A DNA stretch of 64,000 nt. It comes from Halichondria panicea. Lineage: Eukaryota > Porifera > Demospongiae > Suberitida > Halichondriidae. The position numbers and the translations under genes were made by a program. Positions within the stretch are counted from its first letter, which is position 1, and each line of letters starts with the position of its first letter. The stretch spans positions 884,303 through 948,302 of the forward strand of contig NC_087380.1 in assembly GCF_963675165.1 (NCBI RefSeq), given 5' to 3'. This document shows, piece by piece, positions 35,501 to 45,400 of this stretch. The notes below the pieces were generated by a model. The model had not been told where the DNA came from. It did no database searches and saw nothing but the letters and a program-made list of their open reading frames with translations.

Positions 35501-36345
35501 CATGCTCTGAGATTGATTCTAACGCAATCTGGCTAAAGAAATGAGAGTACTGCTGTTTTGAGGGTACTGGTGGTTAAGCCACATCTTCATCTGAAGATTG
35601 TTTTGAGTTGTGACAATTATTAACCAGGTTCTGTTTGTGAATTAGCAGGATCAAGGACAGGGTGGCAAGCCACTTGCAGTTTTGCAGTGCTGCTCTGTGA
35701 ACTGGGCTCAACTCAAAGAGTGACATGATGATGGTGATATGCTGAACAGTCTGCAACTCTGTGGGGGACCTTGGTCTGCTCAGCCACATGGCTTTGCGCA
35801 TGTGCACTGACTGGAATGAATATTTGGAGGTGGAGTTTTGAGTTGATCGTGCAATTATAGAGCTTAGTACTCTCGATCTCATATCAGCTCTTGTGGAGCA
35901 GAGTCTGAGGCCATAGGGGGGTGCTGGAGCACCCTCTGCACCCCTCTGGCTACGCCACTGCATAGTACACAGCTTGAAGCAAAGCCAGACAATTAAGTTC
36001 CCATTGTTTCACTCATGTAGGTATAGTACGTGTCAGTGAACTTAACACTAGAACAACTTCCTACCCTAGTGAAAGCACTTGTAAACTAGTGAACCCTGTG
36101 AACACTATGATTGAGTACATTGTTACTGTATGCATTAACACCAGTACATTTGTTGTTAACATAAACAACAAAGATTGTTTTCCCCAGGGACTCACCATTT
36201 TCATGCAGCTGCCTTCCTTGAAGGTACTGGGTAGGTCGGTGGCCATTTCCATAGCAACGATGAGGACAGCTTTCTTCTGTAGATTGTTTCTCTTGACAAA
36301 CTCTTCACTGCACAATACAGCAGCAGCACTGCCGTCAGAGGTGGG

Positions 36346-36395
<50 letters not shown>

Positions 36396-39300
36396 GGTGT
36401 GTGAGGTGAGACTCTGTGTGTGTGTGTGTGTGTGACGGCGTGATTAAGCAATGAGAGGCAGTGGGATAGTAGGGCCCGGAAAAAAGGGGAGAGAGAGTGA
36501 GGAAGTAGCTAGGCCGGGGGGGGGGGGGAAGATGGTTTTCGTTACTATTAAGCATAATTATAATTCTAGTCTAAGAACCCATACAAGGTAGTTAGTATCT
36601 AAATATTTCCTGACAAACAAGTTATAGTTAGACACTAGTAGATAATTAGATCTACATGGGAAGTACATGGGAAAAGTGCCTCAGAGCAGGTATACTATGG
36701 GACTTAGTATACCTACAACTTACTTAGTATACCTAGTATTCTGTTGCCAAGTAATTGTATTGTAGTCAAGCCTCGAGGGCAAGGTTTGGGCATGCACGCT
36801 AGTATCTAAATGAGTTAGACACTGTTTGTCGGTGTCCATGTGATTTAGAAGCCCTCAGCCACTTGTAGTACCCTCGCTACGCTCGGGATACTAAATCAGT
36901 GCCTTTGGGCTTCTAAATCCCATAGACACCTCCAAAACAGTGTCTAACTATTATTTAGAACATGGGCAAGAGGTATCTATGTGTTAGTGTCCCAAAGCTC
37001 GAGGGATGAGGGACACTATAACACATAGATACCGAATGCACATGTGCTAACTGATTTAGATCCCAAAACCTATTGGCTACTAGAAATGCACTAGCTTAGC
37101 AACAGTCAACCTATATAAACAGCCAACCTAGCAACTGCATCATTCATTATTCTCAGTTTTGAAAACTAATATCTGAAGTTGGCATCTCTGTGTCTCTACT
37201 AAATCTGTGGTCTCTATTCAAGTCAACCCTGTTCCTCCACCTCAGTTTGATTGACAAAATTATAGTCCTAGCTCCACCCACAAAACGGAAACATCCAGCT
37301 CCTCCCCCAGTTTTGCAGCAAACAAGCCCAGCACACTTCCCAAGAAACGAGCGGCTCGTATACTACTCTCACAAAGCGAAAGGAAGACACCTAAGTTAGA
37401 ATTTGCAGCAAACAAGCCCAGCAAACGAGCGGCTCCTATACTACTCTTGAACAAAGCGAAAGGAACTTTAGGAAGAAGCCAAAGCTAGAATCCCAGCACT
37501 TCCATACATCCAGCTCCTCCCCCATGCAGCCTTGCAGCAAAAAAGCACAGCACACTGCCCAAAAAACAAGCGTCTCTTACTACTCTTGAACAAAGCCAAA
37601 AAAAGAAACTGGAGCTTCTCTCTTTCATTCTAGTCCTGTTATTATATTACTAGACAAAGCATCTAGCAACAATAATTTTTATGTTATTACATGTGTATCT
37701 TCTTGTAAATCACAATACAATGTACAATGTTGTAGTTTGTAGCCCAGAGCAATCTATAGTACCGGTACTATAGCTCATAGTTCCCTGCTAAATACACTCA
37801 AACGGGATCTAATACGTATATAATGTGCTTGTGCCCTTTAACTAGCTTGTAACAATGGTGTAACCCACTCACCAGCACTGCAGCTTTGTGAGAGGCTCAT
37901 ACACCATCCTGGAGGACTTGATCTGGTCCAGTGTATAAACATCTCTGAACTGAGAGTTTGGGTTGTTGGCTGAGTGGCGGTGGTTCTTCTCAGCTATCTT
38001 AGCAAAGTGCTCAGCAGTAGTACCTACATAGAGAGATAAGTATAAACGTGGGACATGCTGGTTGGCAAAGAAACACATAGATCCAGCTAATAAGACTACA
38101 TGTACTGCATGCATGCATGGGAGATCGCTCGAAAGAAAGGTTCAAAATTGTAGCAAACTACACAAAAATGGAGCAGAGTATTAGACCTTTACTTTTGGGT
38201 GGCCATAACTACAGGAACACTTACATGTACTAAATCTACTGTCCAAGCCAAAAATCTCACTTTTACAGGACAATAGATACTAGAGAAAAGCCCCACCAAA
38301 TGGTAGTTTTGTGATGATCGTGCCCACCATATTTCTCCATGTGTTCTCTCCCTGCACTGCCGAACATCTGAGGAGTGATAGGTGCTCCGGAGATGCCATA
38401 GCGATCAGCCAACACACCCACATGGTCTTGTACCGGGTTTACTCGATCAGTGTACTACAGTACAGTACACACACACACACAATGGGGTTGTGGTCGAGAG
38501 GTAGCACACAAAAGATAGTCTTATTGGATAAGGGGCAGCTAACATAACACAAAACCATTGGGCCTGACACCTATACTAACTTAGGGGCTAGCTGGTACAA
38601 TCTACAACATCACTACTAATTAAGGATTTGACAAATTGATGGAAGACCCATCAGAATAGTTACCATATGAAAGGTCTTTTCAAGAGCTATACAATGCATC
38701 CTTTAGTTTTAAAATTGGACCTTCCAGAAAAAAAAAGTTATGGCCATCCAAAAGTATAGCCACTGAAATGCTTCAGGAAAACACGTAGCATAGCTATATA
38801 GGACTGCTAACCTTAGAGGAGAGAGAGCCTCTATCCATCTTCTCAAACCCTAGTGCCAGGACACAGTCTGCAGAGCCTCCCTCTATGAGCTGCTTGGCCA
38901 GGACCAGTGCAGTGGACCCAGTGGCACACGCGTTGTTCACCTGACGCACACACAGTGAGCACACATATATATATACCACTACTTCATTGCAGGCACACAC
39001 ATAACCTAGACACAAGTACGTAGGATTCCAACCATCGTATAATTAGAAGCTTTCCGTTTGATTGGGAACTGACAATCTTTGTCCATCCCTACCTTTTGCA
39101 TACCCTTCAATCAAGCACACACATATGCAGGCACACAGGCACAGGCACAGGCACAGGCACACAGAGGCACAGGCACACAGGCACACAGAGGCACAGGCAC
39201 AGGCATACAGGCACACAGAGGCACAGGCACAGGCACAGGCACACAGAGGCACAGGCACACAGGCACACAGAGGCACAGGCACAGGCACACACAGGCACAG

Positions 39301-39778
39301 GCACACAGGCACACACAGGCACAGGCACACAGGCACACACAGGCACAGTGGCACTTTGTATATAATCATACATGAATGGGAATGAATGGAAGGGTCAAAA
39401 GACAATGAACAGATAATCACATTGTAGATGGGTATTCCAGTCAATCCGATTGGGTAGAGGGATCGTTGACCACACCCAGAATCACCTACACGGGAGGAAA
39501 TTATTATCACATGTAGTTCACATGATAAATAGTACTGTATATGTATATTACCATAGCAATAGCCGACTGCTGCTTGCTGGATGACAGTATAGGGAAGTCC
39601 AGCATCAGTGAGAGCCTTGGTTACTATATACAAGGGATAGGGGATACAGTATAAGGTATATAGGGATGTTGTTACTGGAATGTATTTTGTTACTGGAATG
39701 TATTTTGATAGCTCTAAGATTACCAGCTTCTTTAGCCATATCAGGATAGTCAAAGTCCTCCCTCCGCCCTGGCTTCTC

Positions 39779-39841
<63 letters not shown>

Positions 39842-40082
39842 GTGTGTGTGTGTGTGTGTGTGGGGGGGGGGAGGGTAATGAGTTAATTAGGCTCAATATC
39901 TCCACGCATACCTATATATTAGGCTCAATCAACACACAGAGTAACACACACACACACGTACACGTGGAGCTAGGCGCTAGGCACAATCGTTGGTTGGTTG
40001 GTGACACACCATGCATGCAATATTAAATCACCTTGGTCATTCCAACTCCAACAACATACACCTTTCTCCTTGGAGCAGCCAT
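31948..40082 (-). CDS. SCP2: Peroxisomal sterol carrier protein SCPx (thiolase plus SCP2 domain)
   Basis: Fourteen exons give 525 aa (human about 547): 40032-40082, 39724-39781, 39552-39623, 39421-39485, 38812-38940, 38328-38454, 37873-38023, 36196-36346, 35077-35224, 33725-33989, 33159-33219, 32891-33017, 32400-32479 and 31948-32040 (TAG). Phases agree. The thiolase domain spans about 8-400, with the nucleophilic Cys in VNNACATGS (about C87), the HDCF motif (H298) and [14 protein letters not shown] (H348). The lipid-binding SCP2 domain spans about 405-525 ([40 protein letters not shown]). The C-terminus is SKL, a canonical PTS1 peroxisome import signal. The thiolase cleaves 3-oxoacyl-CoA of branched chains and sterol side chains, and SCP2 carries lipid. 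The fusion is standard for animals. Several introns carry transposons and microsatellites but no exon is interrupted. Confidence 0.93.
32637..32811. mobile_element. TA-flanked pogo/Tigger-like MITE
   Basis: Termini cagtggaacccctctataac and ...gaggttccactg, with TA at 32635-32636 and 32812-32813. The 175-bp element lies in the SCPx intron between the two SCP2-domain exons. Internal segments (ggcctttatacagaggtgac, ggcctttattcggaggtggt) are repeated. Confidence 0.7.
34138..34664. mobile_element. Non-autonomous element with 45-bp inverted ends
   Basis: 34138-34183 (ggttaaagcatagattgaat and on to gattggaaacggaagt) is repeated inverted at 34616-34664 (acttccgtttccaatccctc and on to attcaatctatggttaa). 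The interior has no coding frame of note. It lies in an SCPx intron. Confidence 0.7.
35398..35960. mobile_element. Non-autonomous DNA transposon with GGCGTAGCCAG ends and 7-bp target duplication
   Basis: The left end is ggggcgtagccagg and the right end is ctctggctacgccactg. Both are flanked by CATAGTA (35391-35397 and 35961-35967). CAGTGGCGTAGCCAG-type termini are common on animal DNA transposons (family knowledge). The minus-strand frame inside (35574-35963) shows no transposase motif I can identify. Confidence 0.7.
36814..36948. mobile_element. MITE, family M1 copy 4 (independent site, reverse orientation)
   Basis: gttagacactgtttg...aaaacagtgtctaac with internal tagaagccctcag and gggcttcta arms and the ctcgctacgctcgggatac core, reversed relative to copies 1-3. 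Its location in an SCPx intron away from the duplicated block shows the family is dispersed. Confidence 0.75.
37288..37610. repeat. Three imperfect copies of a minisatellite of about 100 bp
   Basis: Repeated elements: ccagctcctcccccagt..., gcagcaaacaagcccagca and aacgagcggctc.tatactac, with the third copy diverged. Intronic to SCPx. Confidence 0.7.
39118..39350. repeat. Minisatellite of aggcacacaggcacaggc-type units
   Basis: About 230 bp of alternating ggcaca and caggca motifs in an SCPx intron. Open frames exist in several phases on both strands purely because the repeat lacks stops. Confidence 0.95.
39781..39870. repeat. (TG)n microsatellite next to SCPx exon 2
   Basis: About 90 bp of tgtgtg ending in poly-G, immediately upstream (minus strand) of the exon 39724-39781 acceptor. 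Confidence 0.95.
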
Positions 40083-40416
40083 GCTTTACACAGTCAGTCA
40101 GTCAGATGGAAATGGAGGCTTGCTTCTAGTTCTAGCTTCTGTATATGGCTTTAAAATTGCTGACTTAGCAAACTAGCTATAGATCTAAAAGGTCAAACAT
40201 AATCATATTTAGCAAGAATGTTGCAAATACAAGGTTCATGAGTTGGGGCAAACAGGAGACAAAAATCAATGAATGAACATGATACACCAAAAACAGAATT
40301 ATGAAAATCAAAACATCCATTTATACTGACTCAATAGGCAGATGTATAAAGTGATTTTAAATGTTCACATTATTTATAAGTACGCAGCAGCAGTAAAGTT
40401 TAAATAATGCGATAAG
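40083..40416. other. Spacer between the SCPx start and the cryptochrome stop
   Basis: 334 bp, both neighbours on the minus strand. It holds the SCPx promoter (no TATA recognised near 40110-40140) and the cryptochrome 3'UTR. Confidence 0.5.
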
Positions 40417-41973
40417 TTACTCGCTACCGTAGACATCAGACAAAGCTTTCATGATACTTTGTACACGCTTGCAGCAGAGCTCCCCCTGAGAGCACACGTC
40501 CACGATAGGTTTGGGATAGTCCTCTCCAATAATACAGCCGGCCTGTTTCTGAATGTAGAGAGGGGCATTCCACGGATGATGTACATACTCAGACGGGAAA
40601 TTCCTCAACTCAGGCATGTAGTTCTTGATATAGACACCGTCAGGATCCACCTGTTTTCCAATCAAGCAAGGATCGTAGCTTTCAACCTGATTGCAGAAAA
40701 ACCCACTGCAAGAGCTTTGCATCCAGCACACGGTCGAAACGGGGAGCTCGAAATCGATCATAAACTCCTGAAAGAATTCCTTTCCTTGCACCCAAGAGAC
40801 CCAGAGGTAGCCTCGAGTTAGGAACACGGCGATGCTTTGCCTGGCCAGAAAATGGGCCCATCCTTCTTGACGACATTGTCGAACAATCGCATCAATCCAG
40901 GGGTAACCAGTACGGCCATTACGGAAACGCTCGAGGTAATCGGGATTTGTGTCCCAAGGTAGCTGAATGCACAGTGGGTTGCCCTCCATGATATCGAATT
41001 TGGGATAGGAAGATCCGACGAGATATGCAAATTCTCGGAGGAGGAGGTTTTTAGAGAGCAATTCAAACAACTCTTGTCCCTTGGCGGAGGTGGAAGCAAA
41101 CTGGAGAAGCTGACTGAAAAACTGGCGAGTTGAGAGGCATCCAAACTTGAGGTACATGCTCAGGGTGTCTTTGCTTGTGAGCCAATTGAGCGGCTCGTTT
41201 CCAGCGGCCGCACGACGGGCACAAAAACTCGACAATCGACTGAGAGCCTCGGTTTCCCCTCCCACCCATTCGTTTGTATAGAGGGCCACATCTTTTTCGA
41301 ATCCGAGATCTTGCAGCGAGGGAATCTTACAGTCCGGATCGGCTACAGCATCAGATGGTAGCGCCTTGAGACACACGGACATGGGGTGTGGTTCTGGGAT
41401 GGGTGAGGGGGGTTTCCCTAGCATTGGGATGAGGTGACGAAACTCCTTGTACGTGAGAGGCACTTTACCATGGTTCAGGCTTATCACAAATTGCGGATCG
41501 TAGAGAGTGTGTGAGTAATAGGAGACGGCTTCCACTTTGTGGTGTTGACTGATGACTTTAATAATTTCATCGTGCTTCATCGATTCACAGCTAATTTGCG
41601 AAGCTTGGAAGGTGATTTTCTTGACATTCCATTTCTCGTACAGCTGAGAAAGAACGATGTTTGGTTGTCCATATAGAACATTGAGACGAGTGTTATACGG
41701 TTTCTTCTGAAGCCTGCTGTCTAGATCGTGAAGAGCCTCGAGCAGAAATCGCCAAACATTAACCTGAGGCCCGCTGTTGTTGTAGTTTGAATTGAACCAC
41801 GGATCAATGATGAAAATGGGTTTGAAATTTCCCTGAGATTGGACAGCATCAACGAAAGCCGGGTTGTCGTGGAGACGGAGGGCATCGAGACGAAACCAAT
41901 GGACGACGGTGTTGGCAGTGCTTAGTTCAGTGCACTGCACACGTTGACATTCTGACGACTGACTGCAGTCCAT
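40417..41973 (-). CDS. cry: Cryptochrome (photolyase/cryptochrome superfamily, animal CRY/6-4 type)
   Basis: Single exon, 518 aa. The N-terminal photolyase alpha/beta domain begins VVHWFRLDALRLHDNPAF. The FAD-binding helical domain includes LKFGCLSTRQFF, LLLREFAYL, MEGNPLCIQLPWD, GRTGYPWIDAIVRQCRQEGW, LTRGYLWVSW and DPDGVYIKNYMPEL. It belongs to the branch that contains 6-4 photolyases and animal cryptochromes. By remembered alignment, the two repair histidines of 6-4 photolyase are F375 and Q379 here. The distal electron-transfer Trp (usual LLWREF) is L312. The middle (W394) and proximal (W417) Trp remain, and the residue facing flavin N5 is Ser413. This favours a blue-light signalling or light-independent role over DNA repair. 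Sponges lack opsins and cryptochrome has been proposed as a larval photoreceptor. The C-terminal tail is short. Start ATG 41973. Confidence 0.92.
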   Translation of the reverse strand: MDCSQSSECQRVQCTELSTANTVVHWFRLDALRLHDNPAFVDAVQSQGNFKPIFIIDPWFNSNYNNSGPQVNVWRFLLEALHDLDSRLQKKPYNTRLNVLYGQPNIVLSQLYEKWNVKKITFQASQISCESMKHDEIIKVISQHHKVEAVSYYSHTLYDPQFVISLNHGKVPLTYKEFRHLIPMLGKPPSPIPEPHPMSVCLKALPSDAVADPDCKIPSLQDLGFEKDVALYTNEWVGGETEALSRLSSFCARRAAAGNEPLNWLTSKDTLSMYLKFGCLSTRQFFSQLLQFASTSAKGQELFELLSKNLLLREFAYLVGSSYPKFDIMEGNPLCIQLPWDTNPDYLERFRNGRTGYPWIDAIVRQCRQEGWAHFLARQSIAVFLTRGYLWVSWVQGKEFFQEFMIDFELPVSTVCWMQSSCSGFFCNQVESYDPCLIGKQVDPDGVYIKNYMPELRNFPSEYVHHPWNAPLYIQKQAGCIIGEDYPKPIVDVCSQGELCCKRVQSIMKALSDVYGSE

Positions 41974-42499
41974 GATCCTGCATAATGAAAGAGGGGAATG
42001 ACATAGAACTCAACTCAAGCTTGTAGCTAGAGATAACGTTTAAATATATATTTAATAGTATATTTATAATTATAAAGCTTTTGCTTTGTTTGTAGCTAGC
42101 CACATGCACAAGACACTACGTATACGGCTGATACATGTCTCACGTACAGTTCAAAGTTTCCCTGAAAAATACGACTTGTCACAGCGTTTGAGGAGACTAT
42201 ATATACTAGGCCTAGGAGCGAAAGCTTTCTCACTATAGCTAGCTAGTACAATACTGAGTACAGTAGAGTCAGTCGCCGTGATGCACTTGCCTTAGCGCCT
42301 GTCACTAGCTAGGTATTGCATAACGTTATATAATCAACGCAAGGTGCCACACCCCACAATAATTATTCACATTCTTTCCAATATTATTATCAGTCAACAC
42401 AATCTAATATCACTGAAATCCTTATCACATCAAAAAGAGAGTTAAAAAATAAATAGCAGCAACAACTAGATATAAAGCAGCACCAGTCAATATCGGTTA
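41974..42499. other. Spacer between the cryptochrome start and the SLC1 stop
   Basis: About 525 bp, AT-rich. It contains the presumed cryptochrome promoter and the SLC1 3'UTR. Several tagctagcta and tata runs are present, but none sits clearly as a core promoter. Confidence 0.45.
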
Positions 42500-45400
42500 T
42501 CACACAGTAGTTTCATCTTTGCTCAAGTCCAATGGCTGATCTGGTATGACAGTTTCACTGAGGTACACTTGAGGGGATGTTTCATTGGAACTACCCAACC
42601 ACTGGGGACCGGGGAGGGAGGATGGTTGGTCTTGAAACAAGTCCTCTTGGGAATCAGAGCCATAGCCAGTAGTGCCATTAGGATCTGAGCAAAAAAAAAC
42701 AAACAACCACGAGTATTATTTTTGGCTCACATGCCACACACACACAACTCATTAAATTAATATCCATTAGTTGTTAAGTAACTTTCTGCTATAGTACATT
42801 CATTAAGCCAGAGTGCAGTTATACGTAGATTCATAGTCTCACTTTTGTGAGAGGGTGTAGTTGTAGTGCTGCTGTCAGTGAGAGGAGCGTCTTTGGCAAG
42901 CTGATTTCGGGAGTAGTGCTGAACAATACCCACTCCAAAAGAGTCACCCAAAACATTGACCGTGGTTCGGAAACGATCACTACAATTGTTGTAAAAATAC
43001 CGATCAAACAATGACACAGTGTGAACTGTATGTATACACACGTTGTAAATGGAAGTGTAATACAGTAGAACCTCGATTATCCGGAACCTCGATTATCCGG
43101 CTTGGCAGTTTTCTTGTTATCAGATCAGAAAATGGGCGTGTCCCTCAAACGCGCATGCGTGTTGCAGCTGTTACCATGGAGACATGCCTGCTTATCTTCT
43201 GCGCATGCGCAGACAACCATGTGGCACTGCTGTTTATCAATAAAGTGGGTGGATCAAGGCATGGTTTATCTATTCGATTATCCGGCATATTCACTTATCC
43301 GGCCTGCTTCTGGAACCAAGGTGTCCGGATAATCGAGGTTCTACTGTAGTATATATGTCACATGGCTTTGAAACTATTAGCTCATGCATACAGCCAAATA
43401 GTTAACCTCAAGCTAGTGTGTAGACTAGTCCAAAGAGCCTATTATGGTGAAGTCCCACTGCGTAGCTAGTGATTGACTTACGTCTTCTCTAATATATAGG
43501 CTTGCATATTAAGTGAAACCTGCATTATACAACTCACAGCATCCAATCGACTGCTAGGATGAGGGCCACATTCTCAGGGTCCAGACCCACTGCCACCAGT
43601 ACAATCACCAGAGTGAATAAGCCGGCCTGAGGCACTCCAGCTGCTCCCACACTAGCCAGGGTAGCCGTGATACTGTAGGGAAGAGGAGACTCGTAATTAC
43701 TGTATAATAGCGCGAAATTTTCGAGGGGTTTTATTTCCGCTGTTTTCGTGGATTAGCAATCCTCCATGAAAATTTGGTCCACAAAATGCTTAGAAAGACG
43801 GAATGTTTTTTATAGGCCATTCCAAAAAGTTTAAGTGCCTCGAAAATTTTGCAATACATATTGTACACAACAGCACATATCTTCTCACACAAAGAAGTCA
43901 TCGATCTGTGTATAGGGGAACAGATTAGAGGAGGTCGATATAATGTAGTATTACCTCTCAATAACAACCACTTAGCACTATACATTCTTACCACAGAGGT
44001 ATGTGTTGACAGAACAATATACACAGGTGTCTCAATTAGAGGGTTGTTATGCAATTAGCTCATCACCTGATAACAATGTATCTATCAAAGGTCAGGTTCA
44101 GTCCTTCCACTTGAGCTATGAACACGGCCGCCACTGCCTCGTACAGAGCTGTACCGTCCATATTAATGGTGGCTCCCACTGGCAGCATGAACCGTGTCAC
44201 TCGAGGATCAGCCCCAAAGTTGTCTTCAAGATTCTGAATGGTCACGGGCAGAGTGGCAGAGCTGAAGGGAACAGACAGAGAGAGGGAAGTGTGTCAAAGG
44301 AAGCTGTACTATAGATATGCTTGTAATAATACACCCTGAGACCCGTAACTTGAATTGAATTCCATGGATTCAATTTCAAATTAAGAGACCTTTCAAATGG
44401 CAGCTAGGATTCTATCCAGTGGAGGGGGAGCTTCTCCCTCCACTAGTATGCAATTAAAACTAGAGACTGAGGGATTAAATAGCATATATAAACTGCATTC
44501 TGTGAAGCTAAAAGAAATGGGGGATCCATCAGTTACTAATGCGTCTTCCCCTTACCCCCCAACATTAATCCTAGATAGCTAGAACCCTATGGTGCCATCA
44601 AAGTTCATATTGGAATGATAAAAGTATTTGCCAATTTGGTGATGACACCATGGTCCAAGGCCGAAAAATGACAAATTATGGCCAAATCATAAAATGTTTG
44701 ACATTGGATCAACGGGTACAAAGTTATGACTGTTGGAAGATGTTCAACTACAACTCCCCCCTCCACCTATATTTAATGGGACTCTTTTAGCTCCCATAAC
44801 TTGAATTCCGTGGATCCAATTTCAACAATTTTATGCTTTTCTGAAAGCTTAGAAGGAGACCTTTCAAACGGTGTCTTCGAAGTTCCTATTTGAGATATAA
44901 AAGTATTTGCTGATATGGTGATACCATGAATAATAAATAGCCCATGGTCCAAGGCCGGAAAATGACAAATTATGGCCCCGACAAAATTTTGGATTTGAAT
45001 TATATCATTTGAAAAGTCTCTTTCTAAGCTTTCAGAAAATCATGAAATTTTTGACATTGAATCGACGGTACTAAAGTTATGGCTGTTGAAAGATGTTCAA
45101 CTATTAATTATACACATGCAGTGCACCTGGAGGAGGTCCCGAATGCTGTGAGAAGAGCTTGCAATGTCGCCTTGATAACTTTCAGAGGGTTCTTCCGAGT
45201 CATGATGAGATAGATGAGGGGCAGTACGACACAGCCGTGTACCAGGAGTCCTAACATCACCGTGACAACGTATAGTCCCACCTCCGCCACTAGGACACCA
45301 AAATCATCGACTTCAGCCAATTTACCAGCGATTATAGACGCGATTCCAATGGGGGAATACCTATGTGTGTGTATGGGGGGGGGTTTAACAACAAGAAAAA

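Noticed and set aside
39043-39780. Val/Cys/Ala-rich frame across the ggcaca minisatellite
   Set aside because: It runs through SCPx introns and exons in mixed frames and is driven by simple repeats.
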